DNA of 64,000 nt. Source: Emticicia oligotrophica DSM 17448. GTDB lineage: Bacteria; Bacteroidota; Bacteroidia; Cytophagales; Spirosomataceae. The translations under genes and the position numbers were made by a program. The notes under the pieces are model-generated. The model did no database searches and was not told the DNA's origin. It saw only the letters and a program-made list of their open reading frames with translations. Position 1 is the stretch's first letter. The number at the start of each line of letters is the position of its first letter. Of this stretch, positions 17,242 through 26,640 are shown piece after piece. The DNA is taken from the NCBI RefSeq assembly GCF_000263195.1, contig NC_018748.1:1054001-1118000 (forward strand). Reading direction: 5' to 3'.

Positions 17242-19896
17242 ATGATTCATTCACTGAAAAAATTTCGAGTACCGATTGTTGCGTCAGCATTGCTTTTTGC
17301 TGGTGCATCTTACACCCAACTAAAGCAAAACAAGGCCGCCGATAACCCTAAAGTAGATAAATTAAAACTTCAAGAAGGCTTCAAAGCCGAACATCTATAT
17401 AGCCCATCAGAAGATGGTAAAGGCTCATGGGTAGCCATGACTTTCGATAACAAAGGTCGAATGATTACCTCCGACCAATATGGCTATTTATATCGCCTCA
17501 CTATTCCTGCCATTAATTCGGGTAATACTAAGCCGAGCATTGAGAAACTCTCTTTAGGTCAAGATACCACTGCCATTGGAGGAGCACAAGGATTACTTTA
17601 TGCTTTCAATAGTCTTTATATAGTGGTTAATAATAGACCAAGTAAAAAACTACCTCGTACGAGCGGACTATATCGCTTGCAAGATACAAACGGAGATGAC
17701 CAGTTTGATAAAATTACCCTTCTTAAAGAACTTACTGGCGAAGGCGAACATGGCCCCCACAGTATTATTTTATCGCCCGACAAAAAATCTCTTTATGTTG
17801 TAGCAGGAAACTTTACTACTCCTCCAGCGATGGACTCGTATCGTTTACCTGCAGTTTGGCAAGATGATAACCTTCTACCGCTTATCAAAGACCCACGCGG
17901 ACACGACGACCATCCAAAAGTACCAGCAGGTTGGATTGCAAATGTAGATTCTACGGGCAAACGTTGGGAAATGGTAGCAGCAGGATTCCGCAATCCATTT
18001 GATATTGCCTTCAATGCAGCAGGTGATTTATTTACCTATGATTCAGACATGGAATGGGATTTTGGTTTACCGTGGTATCGCCCAACTCGCATTTGTCATG
18101 TGACAAGTGGAGCAGAATTTGGTTGGAGAATTGGTACCGAGAAATGGTCACCATCATTTGCTGATAACCTTCCTGCTATTATGAATATTGGGCAAGGTTC
18201 TCCAACGAATGTTGTACACCTCAAAGACGCAAAATTTCCTGCAAAATACAAAGAGTCACTCTTAGCATTCGACTGGAGTTTTGGCATTATCCATACCATT
18301 AACCTCAAGCCATCGGGTTCGAGTTATACTGCTGAGCGTGAAGAGTTTTTATCAGGCATGCCACTTCCACTAACCGATGGAGCAATTGGTCCAGATGGTG
18401 CCCTATATTTCCTCACTGGTGGACGTCGTTTGGAGTCTGACCTTTACAGAGTCTATTACAACGGTACAGAGGCCACTAATGTAGCAACGGCAACGCCTAT
18501 TAATAAAGATAATGCCCTACGTAGAAGTTTAGAAAAATTCCATGGAGCACCAAACGCTGCGGCTATTACCACCGCTTGGCCTAACCTCAAGCACCCTGAC
18601 CGTTTTATTAGATATGCAGCTCGAATTGCCGTAGAGCATCAACCAGTAACAGAATGGCAAGCAAAAGCTTTGGCCGAAAAAGACCCAGTTATTCTTACGC
18701 AAGCAATGATTGCCTTGGCTCGTCATGGCAAATCTGAGCAAAAAAATAATATTCTTAATGCATTATTAGGTGTTAATTATAAAGCCTTGTCTGAAACGCA
18801 ACAGCTAGATTTACTACGTGCTTATGAATTGGTTTTCTTACGTATGGGAAAACCTGATGCTGCCATGACAACCAAAGTTGTGGATGCTCTTGATGCCCAC
18901 TACCCTGCCGCTAGCAATGAATTGAACCGAGGTCTAAGCAAACTTTTGGTATATTTAGAAGCTCCAAAAGCAGTGGAAAAGACGATTACTTTATTAGAAA
19001 AAAAAGATAATAGCAACGAAATTGCGGGTGGGGCAACGGCTACTTCTTCGGCTGATTTAATCATGCGAAATCCACAATATGGACTTGACATTGCCAAAAT
19101 GCTTGAAAAAGTACCACCTGCTCAACAGACTTTCTATGCCATTGTTTTGACTCAAGCAAAAAACAACTGGACTCCAGATTTACAAGAACGTTATTTTAAA
19201 TGGTTTAGAAATGCCTTCAATTATCGTGGCGGATTTAGCTATATTGGCTTTATTGACCGTGCAAGAAAGATGGCCTTGAAAAACGTTCCAGCCAATAAAA
19301 CTGCTTATTTTGATAAACTTTCAGGAGCAGAATTATTGAGTAAATCAGGTAATGATATTGTGGAAGGAGATTATCCAAAAGGCCCAGGCAAGAACTGGAA
19401 AGTAGAAGATGCTACTAAACTTTTTGCGACAGAATTAGAAAATCGAAACTTCAAACAAGGAAAAGCCATGTATTCGGCCATTACTTGTAATCGCTGCCAT
19501 AGTATGCAAGGCGAAGGTGGAAACGTGGGGCCAGACCTCACACAATTGGGTACTCGTTTCAGCAAAAAAGATATTCTTGAAGCCATCATTGACCCAAACA
19601 AGAGCGTATCTGACCAATATGCCGCTACTCAGTTTCAGCTTAAAAACGGACAAAGTATTGTTGGTAGATTAAGCAATGAAGATAAAGATAATTACTTTGT
19701 TTCTCAAAACCCATATTCACCCGATGTACTGATAAAAATTGCTAAAAAGAATGTTGCCTCAACTAAGGCCTCATCTGTTTCGATAATGTTACCGGGGCTT
19801 ATCAATGCTTTAAACGAAGAAGAACTAAAAGATTTAATCGCTTATTTAGTTGCGGGGGGTCGTGAAAATCACCCAATTTTTGAAGCTAAAAAATAA
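17242..19896 (+). CDS. PVC-type haem-binding dehydrogenase with cytochrome c domain
   Basis: This 884-aa protein has a signal peptide (residues about 1-25), a beta-propeller dehydrogenase-like domain (about 35-410, with 'GPDGALYFLTGG'), a helical region (about 420-690), and a C-terminal haem-binding domain with CNRCH at about 749-753 followed by GEGGNVGPDLTQLG. The architecture parallels the 846-4247 product but is shorter in the HEAT region and lacks an obvious lipobox. It probably oxidises a sugar or polyol outside the cytoplasm. A strong terminator follows. Confidence 0.9.
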   Translation: MIHSLKKFRVPIVASALLFAGASYTQLKQNKAADNPKVDKLKLQEGFKAEHLYSPSEDGKGSWVAMTFDNKGRMITSDQYGYLYRLTIPAINSGNTKPSIEKLSLGQDTTAIGGAQGLLYAFNSLYIVVNNRPSKKLPRTSGLYRLQDTNGDDQFDKITLLKELTGEGEHGPHSIILSPDKKSLYVVAGNFTTPPAMDSYRLPAVWQDDNLLPLIKDPRGHDDHPKVPAGWIANVDSTGKRWEMVAAGFRNPFDIAFNAAGDLFTYDSDMEWDFGLPWYRPTRICHVTSGAEFGWRIGTEKWSPSFADNLPAIMNIGQGSPTNVVHLKDAKFPAKYKESLLAFDWSFGIIHTINLKPSGSSYTAEREEFLSGMPLPLTDGAIGPDGALYFLTGGRRLESDLYRVYYNGTEATNVATATPINKDNALRRSLEKFHGAPNAAAITTAWPNLKHPDRFIRYAARIAVEHQPVTEWQAKALAEKDPVILTQAMIALARHGKSEQKNNILNALLGVNYKALSETQQLDLLRAYELVFLRMGKPDAAMTTKVVDALDAHYPAASNELNRGLSKLLVYLEAPKAVEKTITLLEKKDNSNEIAGGATATSSADLIMRNPQYGLDIAKMLEKVPPAQQTFYAIVLTQAKNNWTPDLQERYFKWFRNAFNYRGGFSYIGFIDRARKMALKNVPANKTAYFDKLSGAELLSKSGNDIVEGDYPKGPGKNWKVEDATKLFATELENRNFKQGKAMYSAITCNRCHSMQGEGGNVGPDLTQLGTRFSKKDILEAIIDPNKSVSDQYAATQFQLKNGQSIVGRLSNEDKDNYFVSQNPYSPDVLIKIAKKNVASTKASSVSIMLPGLINALNEEELKDLIAYLVAGGRENHPIFEAKK

Positions 19897-19899
19897 TCA

Positions 19900-19924
19900 T
19901 AGGGCGAATGTGAAATTCGCCCTA
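19900..19924 (+). terminator. Rho-independent terminator
   Basis: Perfect 10-bp stem (19900-19909 with 19915-19924), 5-nt loop, followed by a short T-rich tract, immediately after the 884-aa dehydrogenase gene. Confidence 0.7.
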
Positions 19925-20036
19925 ATTTTAACACGCTACATGAGGGTAAAATCAAACTTATTAATTATTTTACCGCTCTAATTTAAAGTTTCGTCAGGCC
20001 TTTAGCCACAATATTCAACCAAAAACTAAAGAAACA

Positions 20037-20927
20037 ATGAATACGAATTCATCTCGTCGTTCGGCCCTCAAAAATATCATTGGTGGAGCAGCCGTTGCCA
20101 CTTCTCCGCTGACATTTAGCGAGGTATTTGCAGCCAATGAGAAAGCTCTTGGAGCCGCACTAAACGGAAAAATCAATCACTCTGCTTGTCGCTGGTGCTA
20201 CAAAGATGTTCCACTCGAAGACCTCTGCAAAGCGGCCGTTGCGATGGGTATCAAATCTATCGAATTACAAGGCCCAGATGAGTGGCCAATTTTAAAGAAA
20301 TACGGCCTTACTTGTGCAATGCCTTGGGGAGCAGGAAAAGGTATTAATGATGGTTTTAATGACCCTAAAAACCATGACGAACTCGTGCAAAGCTACGAAG
20401 AGATTTTCCCAAAACTAAAGGCAGCAGGCTTAGACAAAGTAATTTGTTTTTCAGGAAACCGTCGCGGAATGTCCGATGAGCAAGGCCTTGCTAATTGCGT
20501 AAAAGGGCTTAAAAGACTCATGCCATCTGCCGAAAAATATGGCATAACCATGACAATGGAGTTGCTGAATAGCAAGGTAAATCATAAAGATTATATGTGC
20601 GATACCACACCTTGGGGAGTAGCACTTTGCGATGCGGTAGGTTCTGAAAACTTCAAATTATTGTATGATATCTACCACATGCAAATCATGGAAGGAGACG
20701 TAATTGCAACCATTAAGAAATACAACAAATATTTCTCACACTATCACACTGGTGGCGTACCCGGCCGTAATGAAATTGATGATACGCAGGAATTAAACTA
20801 TCCAGCAATCATGAAAGCTATTGTAGATACTGGCTATAAGGGGTTTGTTGGTCAAGAGTTTATACCAAAACGCACCGATGTTTTGGCTTCACTTAAGCAA
20901 GGTGTAACCATTTGTGATATTGCTTGA
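20037..20927 (+). CDS. Exported hydroxypyruvate isomerase-like TIM-barrel protein
   Basis: The 296-aa protein opens with a twin-arginine-like signal (SSRRSALKNIIGG plus hydrophobic run to about residue 33). The mature part resembles hydroxypyruvate isomerases: 'TMELLNSKVNHKDY', 'LLYDIYHMQIMEGD', 'YHTGGVPGRNEID', 'ELNYPAI' and 'GFVGQEF', including the Glu, Asp and His metal ligands. Hydroxypyruvate isomerase interconverts hydroxypyruvate and tartronate semialdehyde, but an exported copy suggests another, possibly sugar-like, substrate. Family assignment is firm; the substrate is not. Confidence 0.87.
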   Translation: MNTNSSRRSALKNIIGGAAVATSPLTFSEVFAANEKALGAALNGKINHSACRWCYKDVPLEDLCKAAVAMGIKSIELQGPDEWPILKKYGLTCAMPWGAGKGINDGFNDPKNHDELVQSYEEIFPKLKAAGLDKVICFSGNRRGMSDEQGLANCVKGLKRLMPSAEKYGITMTMELLNSKVNHKDYMCDTTPWGVALCDAVGSENFKLLYDIYHMQIMEGDVIATIKKYNKYFSHYHTGGVPGRNEIDDTQELNYPAIMKAIVDTGYKGFVGQEFIPKRTDVLASLKQGVTICDIA

Positions 20928-20937
20928 TGATTTTTTC

Positions 20938-20994
20938 AGTGGGCAATTTTCAGTAGTTTTTACACTACCAACTAATCACTGAAAATTGCCCACT
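20938..20994. terminator. Bidirectional hairpin between convergent genes
   Basis: Perfect 17-nt arms (20938-20954 and 20978-20994) flank a 23-nt loop containing a second small repeat (GTAG/CTAC). It lies between the rightward isomerase-like gene and the leftward helicase gene and probably ends both transcripts. Confidence 0.65.
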
Positions 20995-21033
20995 ACTAAC
21001 TACCGTGCTGAAAACTGTTCACTGCCGATTTTT

Positions 21034-22143
21034 CTACACCTTCAAGAACTTAATATTCAGTTTTTTCTCTATTGCGTTTATCATTTTTAGTTCATCACGA
21101 GTGATAAAACTAATCGAAATCCCTCGTTTACCTGCACGTGCCGTACGACCGCTTCGGTGAGTGTAATATTCTAATTGGTCGGGCAACTGGTAATGTGCTA
21201 CATAAGCTAAGCCTTCTACATCAATGCCACGGGCAGCCACATCGGTAGCCACAATCATTTGCACTTTTTTATTTTTAAAAGCACGCATCACCTTTTCACG
21301 GTCTCGCTGCTCTAAATCGCCATGTAGAGCCTCAACCGAAAACTTCAGAGCAGACAATTTACGTGTTACCACCTCTACATCGGCTTTTGTTCGGCAAAAG
21401 ATAATTCCCCTCGCTGCTCCTTGCGATTGTAAGAATTGCACCAAGTAATCAAATTTCTGATTGAGCGTACAAATGAAAAACTGGTGTTCAATCAAACCAT
21501 TTACCACTTCTGTTTTGCTCACTTGGATAGTATGCGTATCAGGCGACATGTGCTTCATAATCAACCAACGAAGGTCATCAGGTAACGTAGCTGAAAACAT
21601 CCATTTTCTACAATCTTTATGAATTTTATTCAAGATTTTATCTAAATCTTCTTTAAAGCCCATGCTTAGCATTTCGTCGGCCTCATCAAGAACCACCATT
21701 CTTACGTTTGATAAATCAACCGCTTCACGGTTCAATAAATCAATCAAACGGCCTGGGGTAGCAACCAATATTTGTGTAGGTCGTTGAAGATTTCGAATCT
21801 GAATTTCTATTTTTTCACCACCATAAACTGCTTCCGAAAAAATCTTTTCGGAGTATTTGGTCATTTTAAAAATCTGCTTGGCAATCTGCTGACAAAGCTC
21901 ACGTGTAGGCGAAAGCACTAAGGCTTGAATACGTTTATCGCTAGCTTTAATTTTCTGTAAAAGCGGTACACCAAAAGCCACTGTCTTACCAGTACCCGTT
22001 TGTGCTTGCCCAATAAAATCCGTTGAATTTTTGAGCAAATAAGGAATCGCTTTTTGTTGTATTTCGGTGGGTTTCGAGATTTTCATTTCTGCCAAAGCAT
22101 TGATAATATTCTCCGAAACACCTAACTGTTTGAATGTCTCCAC
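21034..22143 (-). CDS. DEAD-box ATP-dependent RNA helicase
   Basis: All core helicase motifs are present in this 369-aa protein: Q motif (TEIQQKAIP), Walker A AQTGTGKT, PTRELC, TPGR, DEAD, SAT, and the C-terminal 'DVAARGIDV' and 'HRSGRTARAGKRG'. It contains only the two RecA-like domains with no basic tail, shorter than RhlE/DeaD proteins. It unwinds or remodels RNA in the cytoplasm, probably in ribosome assembly or RNA decay. The gene stands alone. Confidence 0.96.
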   Translation of the reverse strand: METFKQLGVSENIINALAEMKISKPTEIQQKAIPYLLKNSTDFIGQAQTGTGKTVAFGVPLLQKIKASDKRIQALVLSPTRELCQQIAKQIFKMTKYSEKIFSEAVYGGEKIEIQIRNLQRPTQILVATPGRLIDLLNREAVDLSNVRMVVLDEADEMLSMGFKEDLDKILNKIHKDCRKWMFSATLPDDLRWLIMKHMSPDTHTIQVSKTEVVNGLIEHQFFICTLNQKFDYLVQFLQSQGAARGIIFCRTKADVEVVTRKLSALKFSVEALHGDLEQRDREKVMRAFKNKKVQMIVATDVAARGIDVEGLAYVAHYQLPDQLEYYTHRSGRTARAGKRGISISFITRDELKMINAIEKKLNIKFLKV

Positions 22144-22282
22144 TAAAATTGTTATTATTTAAGCCACAAAGGTACGGAATAATCGTGAATCTATTAATTA
22201 CTTATTCTTTCAGCCAACAAGTCTTCTTTTTTCAATCAATTTTGTATTTTTGCTTTAACCAATATTCAACCTCATACTCTCT

Positions 22283-24472
22283 ATGCAAGCCACCACAAAA
22301 GCTTTTATTGTGTGCTTCTTTGCACTACAACAAATATTTGCACAATCTTCACAATTACCTCTTTACCAAGAAAATAAGCAGACTGCCGATTGGCTCATTT
22401 CGAAACAAAACTTTAAGGCCGAAATCTACCAAGCTAATGGAGGGAAAGACCTTATTTTATCGAATGGTTTATTGAAACGTCAAATAAGAATTTCACCCAA
22501 TGCCGCAACCGTCGATTTCAAAAATCTACATACCAACGAGCAATTTGTCCGCTCAGTACGCCCCGAAGCAAGAATCACAATTAATGGAAAAATATATAAT
22601 GTCGGTGGTCTCTACGGACAAAAAGAACACGGCTATTTACTCAATGAATGGATTGAAAAATTAGAAGGTAAATCAGAAGATTTTCAATATAAAACATTCA
22701 AAGTTAATCCTCTTACCCCTCATGTAAATTTTAAATCTCGCACTTGGGCGATGAATCAAGAAAATCCGAAAGGAAAAGAATTAGAACTAATTTTTGATTC
22801 AAATTTACCCGAATTAAAAGGCATTTTAGTATCAGTGCATTATGAAATTTTTGATGATATTCCAACGATTTGCAAATGGGTAAGCGTTGAAAATAAAAGC
22901 AATAAGACACTCAAAATCAATCAGTTAGTTAATGAAATATTGGCAACACCCGAAGAAGAATCAGCCGTAGTGGGAAGTCCAGAACAAATGAAAAAACCAC
23001 AACGGATTTATATCGAAAATAATTATGCTTTCAATAATGCCATGCGTTATGAGTTATCCGACCAAGCCACGCATTGGAAGGTAGATTCTAGTTATACTTC
23101 GCAAGTTAATTATAATTATCAAACTCCGTGTGTATTAGAGGTTTATCCAAGTTTTGGTGTTGGAATCGAAATTTCAGCCAATCAATCTTACAAATCTATC
23201 CGTAGTTATGAACTCCTACTCGATTCTTATGACCGAGAAAGAAACGGCCTTGCACGCCGACGAATGTATGCGAAGCTCTTTCCTTACACCACCCAAAATC
23301 CAATTTTCATGCACCTAGTTAGTACCGACCCTAAACAGGTAAAATCGGTCATTGACCAATGTGCTGAAACAGGCTATGAAATGGTCATTTTGAGTTTTGG
23401 CAGCGGTTTAAATATGGAAGATTCTAGTGCAGCAAATATCAGAAAATACAAGGAATTGGCCGATTACGCACATAATAAAGGCATATTATTGGGCGGTTAT
23501 TCACTTTTTAGTAGTCGAAGAATTGACGATGAAAATGATGTAATTGACCCCAAAACTGGCTTACCCGATAAGGGTGCTTTTTTTGGAAATGCTCCATGTT
23601 TAGCCAGCCAATGGGGTATTAATTATTTAAATAACTTGAAAAAATTTATTACCGAAACTGGTTTCGACTTACTCGAACACGATGGCCCCTACCCTGGTGA
23701 TGTTTGTGCTTCTACCAAACACCCCGGCCATAAAGGTCTCGAAGATTCTCAGTGGGTACAGATGGAAATGCAGAAAGGTTTTTACCGCTGGCTGAATGAG
23801 CGAGGCGTATATATTAATGCCCCCGATTGGTATTTTTTAGATGGTTCACATAAAATTGCTTTGGGTTATCGAGAAGTGAATTTTTCACTTTCTCGTGAAC
23901 AACAAAAAATGTTAAACCGTCAAAATATCTTTGATGGGACTTGGGAAAAAACACCTTCAATGGGCTGGGGTTTTGTGCCACTTACGAAATATCAAGGCGG
24001 TGGTGCAGAGGCAATTTTAGAACCTTTGAGTGAACATTTAAAAGATTATGAGCAGTTAATGATGCAATATTATGGTGCTGGGGTGCAAGCCTGTTATCGA
24101 GGTCCACGCCTTTATGATACCGAGACGACCAAACAAACAGTTAAGCAAACAATTGATTGGTACAAGAAGTACCGCCCAATTCTAAACGCTGATATTATTC
24201 ATCTTCGTCGCCCTGATGGTCGAGATTGGGACGGAATTATGCACGCAAACCCTTCTTTGAAAGAAAAAGGTTTCGTGATGCTCTACAATCCACTAAAAGA
24301 AAACATTAGTCGCAAAGTAAAGATTCCTGTTTATTATACAGGTCTATCTGATAAGGTTACAATACGAGAAAAAGAAGGTAAAAGCAAAATACATACAGTT
24401 AGTAGAAGTTATGAAGTGGAAGTAGATGTAAATATCCCCGCTGAAAGTTTTACATGGTTAGTTTTAGAGTAA
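22283..24472 (+). CDS. Exported glycosidase-like protein of uncertain family (729 aa)
   Basis: After a signal peptide (about residues 1-20, ending ALQQIFAQ), a long beta-rich N-terminal region is followed by a TIM-barrel-like half with 'MVILSFGSGLN', 'YAHNKGILLGGYSLF' and 'FDLLEHDGPYPGD'. Asp467 in that last motif sits where clan GH-D enzymes (GH27/GH36) place their nucleophile. The C-terminus is a small beta domain ('FVMLYNPL', 'IPAESFTWLVLE'). This layout resembles alpha-galactosidase-type enzymes, but no diagnostic GH36 motif such as KWDxN is present. I call it a putative glycoside hydrolase with moderate confidence in the fold and low confidence in the activity. Confidence 0.75.
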   Translation: MQATTKAFIVCFFALQQIFAQSSQLPLYQENKQTADWLISKQNFKAEIYQANGGKDLILSNGLLKRQIRISPNAATVDFKNLHTNEQFVRSVRPEARITINGKIYNVGGLYGQKEHGYLLNEWIEKLEGKSEDFQYKTFKVNPLTPHVNFKSRTWAMNQENPKGKELELIFDSNLPELKGILVSVHYEIFDDIPTICKWVSVENKSNKTLKINQLVNEILATPEEESAVVGSPEQMKKPQRIYIENNYAFNNAMRYELSDQATHWKVDSSYTSQVNYNYQTPCVLEVYPSFGVGIEISANQSYKSIRSYELLLDSYDRERNGLARRRMYAKLFPYTTQNPIFMHLVSTDPKQVKSVIDQCAETGYEMVILSFGSGLNMEDSSAANIRKYKELADYAHNKGILLGGYSLFSSRRIDDENDVIDPKTGLPDKGAFFGNAPCLASQWGINYLNNLKKFITETGFDLLEHDGPYPGDVCASTKHPGHKGLEDSQWVQMEMQKGFYRWLNERGVYINAPDWYFLDGSHKIALGYREVNFSLSREQQKMLNRQNIFDGTWEKTPSMGWGFVPLTKYQGGGAEAILEPLSEHLKDYEQLMMQYYGAGVQACYRGPRLYDTETTKQTVKQTIDWYKKYRPILNADIIHLRRPDGRDWDGIMHANPSLKEKGFVMLYNPLKENISRKVKIPVYYTGLSDKVTIREKEGKSKIHTVSRSYEVEVDVNIPAESFTWLVLE

Positions 24473-24545
24473 ATATGTTTTCATAAATGCTATTTACAAT
24501 TCCTTGGAGGTATTTTATTATGCCTTAATATTCAATCAGTAATTA

Positions 24546-25760
24546 TTAGTAATCTATGAGTTTCTTTTTTAACAATTTATAATAAACAAAGGATAGAGCT
24601 TTTGCAAAAGCATTTAATAACACATATTGCTCAGAAAATGTAATCAAACGTCTATGCTCTAAAATATGGGGAGTTGATAGAACTTTAACTATTAATAGAA
24701 AAGTACCCCACCAATTCAACTTTTCATCTTGTAAATGACGATATAATGAAAAATATTTAAATAGTTGCGAATTATCACTTAATTGTATTGAATCTTCCCA
24801 AGATTCAATGACTTTACTAACTATTTTATAATCTTTTTCAACATGTTTGAGCTTTTTAGAGGAGAGGTTTTCACATAGATACATTCCAAGTTCGAATGTA
24901 CGTACCATCTGCATTTCAGATGCATATTTTAATAATAATTTTATATCTAAATATGAATATTTACTCCGAAAAGCTATCAAATCACAAACATCTTTAAGTC
25001 GCATCCAGCAATCTCTACCTCCATGATGATTTAAAAGTAATTTAAATATACCTTTCGGGTTTGGAACCCAGATTTTCTTTTTTCCAAAATCTTCTAATAT
25101 TATATCTTTGAAAAAATCTTCAATATTTATTACATTCCCTCTATACTTTTCACTGATTGCCCAATGATAATCTATGTTTCTTACCTCATTTCTTTTTTGT
25201 TTTCTTCGCAGGCTTAATTCTCGACTTGGTATTTTTAACAAATTATCTAGAACATTTTCATTAGAAAAATCTAAATTTATTTTCTTTTCAATTTTAACCT
25301 CAAAACCCGCATTTAACAGTGCTTTTAAACCCTCTTTTGCATGTTCTTCCTTAACTATAATATCAATATCCGAACTTTCCCTAAGAGCTAAATTATGATA
25401 TAGCTTTTCTGAAAAAAGAATTCCTTTGTATGGTAAAACCTCTATGTTCTTTTCCTGTAATATCGTACTGATATTTTCTAGCTCATTTTTATCTGTAAGA
25501 CTACTTAGTACTTGTATCTTAACAAATTTTTCTAGTTGTTGAATATACATATTACTAAACCCAACCCTCCTACAAGCCTCATAAAATACCGGCCGAATCC
25601 GATGATAGGCAAGCATTTTTTTTATTCTTTCCCAATCTACTGATGATAAATTAATAAGGCTTGAAAAATGAAGGGTAGGCTCGTCTAATAAAACCACCTT
25701 TATCGATTCTATTAAAATCTGAAGTTCTAATGAAATTTTTAATTCTTTAATCTTCATCAA
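24546..25760 (-). CDS. Nucleotidyltransferase family protein of a lasso-like RiPP locus
   Basis: The 404-aa protein has the minimal nucleotidyltransferase pattern seen in lasso-peptide clusters (NTP_transf_5 type): 'LPYKGILFSEKLY' (Lys112-Gly113), then 'SSDIDIIV' (residues 129-136) with the metal-binding Asp131 and Asp133. A second conserved stretch, 'NHHGGRDCWMRLKDVCDLIAF', lies around residues 265-285. In characterised lasso systems such a protein has been linked to adding a sugar to the phosphorylated C-terminus (pseudomycoidin, from memory). Its start overlaps the B2 stop by 4 nt (ATGA), so it is translationally coupled and is the last gene of the leftward arm. Confidence 0.85.
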   Translation of the reverse strand: MMKIKELKISLELQILIESIKVVLLDEPTLHFSSLINLSSVDWERIKKMLAYHRIRPVFYEACRRVGFSNMYIQQLEKFVKIQVLSSLTDKNELENISTILQEKNIEVLPYKGILFSEKLYHNLALRESSDIDIIVKEEHAKEGLKALLNAGFEVKIEKKINLDFSNENVLDNLLKIPSRELSLRRKQKRNEVRNIDYHWAISEKYRGNVINIEDFFKDIILEDFGKKKIWVPNPKGIFKLLLNHHGGRDCWMRLKDVCDLIAFRSKYSYLDIKLLLKYASEMQMVRTFELGMYLCENLSSKKLKHVEKDYKIVSKVIESWEDSIQLSDNSQLFKYFSLYRHLQDEKLNWWGTFLLIVKVLSTPHILEHRRLITFSEQYVLLNAFAKALSFVYYKLLKKKLIDY

Positions 25761-26185
25761 TAAACATTTTGAACTACGTATTCCTCAACCTTGCAAAAGC
25801 CCGTTATCATTTCTCCATTTACAACTGTCCATGCATGTCCTTCAATTTGACCATTTAGGTTTTTCTTAAACCCTACAAAAATCTGGTAAGGAATATTGAA
25901 AAAGCTAAAAAGAATCATCGCTTGATAAGCCTGATGTCTACATACATTTTCCCAAAATATATATTTACCAACCACATTGATAGCCAAGCGAATATCCTTT
26001 ATAAAGCTTTTATCAAAATCTTTTTCATTATTAACATCCTTGTAGATATTCTTAAATTTGGCAGCATGTTTGAAAAAACGGAATAATATAAAACTATAAA
26101 TAGCTAAAAAACACACCACTATTATTAATAATTTTTGACGCAAAGTAAATCTAAAAAAGCTTATTATTTTTCTGAGAATCTTCAT
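25757..26185 (-). CDS. Lasso-type B2 leader peptidase (transglutaminase-like)
   Basis: This 142-aa protein matches lasso peptide biosynthesis B2 proteins in size and motifs. An N-terminal hydrophobic stretch (about 18-36) is followed by 'WENVCRHQAYQAMIL' with candidate catalytic Cys82 and 'IEGHAWTVVNGEMITGF' with His117. The usual third acidic residue is not obvious at the expected place (Asn123-Gly-Glu125), so the triad may use another residue. B2 cleaves the leader from the precursor while B1 holds it. Its start overlaps the B1 stop by one base (TAATG). Confidence 0.88.
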   Translation of the reverse strand: MKILRKIISFFRFTLRQKLLIIVVCFLAIYSFILFRFFKHAAKFKNIYKDVNNEKDFDKSFIKDIRLAINVVGKYIFWENVCRHQAYQAMILFSFFNIPYQIFVGFKKNLNGQIEGHAWTVVNGEMITGFCKVEEYVVQNVY

Positions 26186-26442
26186 TAGATAATATACTTT
26201 TTATCTGCTAATTTCAGAAGAGCCGCATGTACTTCTCGTGCACATTTTTCTTCCGAAATGTCGTATTCATCACAAAGATTTCTGACAATCTGCTCGGTTG
26301 TCTTTCTATTCTCAATACCCTGTAAAATCTTGAAAAATGTTTCGTTTAATGATACATATTCATTACTTTCAGTATCATAAATAACGCCCTCTTCACCTAA
26401 TTGAGTAAAGAGAATTTTTTCAGTGTTTAATTGGTAGTTCAT
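26185..26442 (-). CDS. PqqD-like B1 protein (RiPP recognition element)
   Basis: The 85-aa product has the PqqD/RRE fold signature: 'GVIYDTESNEYVSLNETF' (beta hairpin), then helical 'TTEQIVRNLCDEYDIS' and 'EVHAALLKLADKKYII'. This is the lasso B1 component that binds the leader peptide and presents it to the B2 protease and cyclase. It is encoded 22 bp after the 44-aa precursor-like gene and directly before B2, the standard B1-B2 order. Confidence 0.92.
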   Translation of the reverse strand: MNYQLNTEKILFTQLGEEGVIYDTESNEYVSLNETFFKILQGIENRKTTEQIVRNLCDEYDISEEKCAREVHAALLKLADKKYII

Positions 26443-26464
26443 TGGAAAAAATTAAATAGTTTAA

Positions 26465-26599
26465 TTACGAAGCAACCGTAGCCAGCAAGTCAATATTGAG
26501 TTTATTTTCAATTTCTATAAATTCCATTGTTGGATTTATCCAAGTTTTTTTTTCTACTTGAATATCCATAACTTCAGAAGTCTCTTCTTGTGTTTTCAT
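26465..26599 (-). CDS. Precursor-like peptide 2 of the RiPP locus (44 aa)
   Basis: This small frame was found by reading the gap between the sulfotransferase and B1 genes. The peptide has a charged N-terminus, then KKTWINPTMEFIEI (residues 17-30) and ends LNIDLLATVAS. The KKxWIxPxME motif is shared with the 46-aa peptide at 28783 and resembles the Y/WxxPxL leader motif bound by lasso B1 proteins. Both peptides end Ala-Ser. After the motif only Glu31 and Asp37 are acidic, and no Thr precedes a sensible cleavage site. A classical lasso macrolactam therefore looks unlikely here; it could be a different product, a decoy or a decaying copy. Confidence 0.75.
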   Translation of the reverse strand: MKTQEETSEVMDIQVEKKTWINPTMEFIEIENKLNIDLLATVAS

Positions 26600-26640
26600 A
26601 GTATTTTATTAATGTTTAGTTTTTGTATGTATAAATTATA

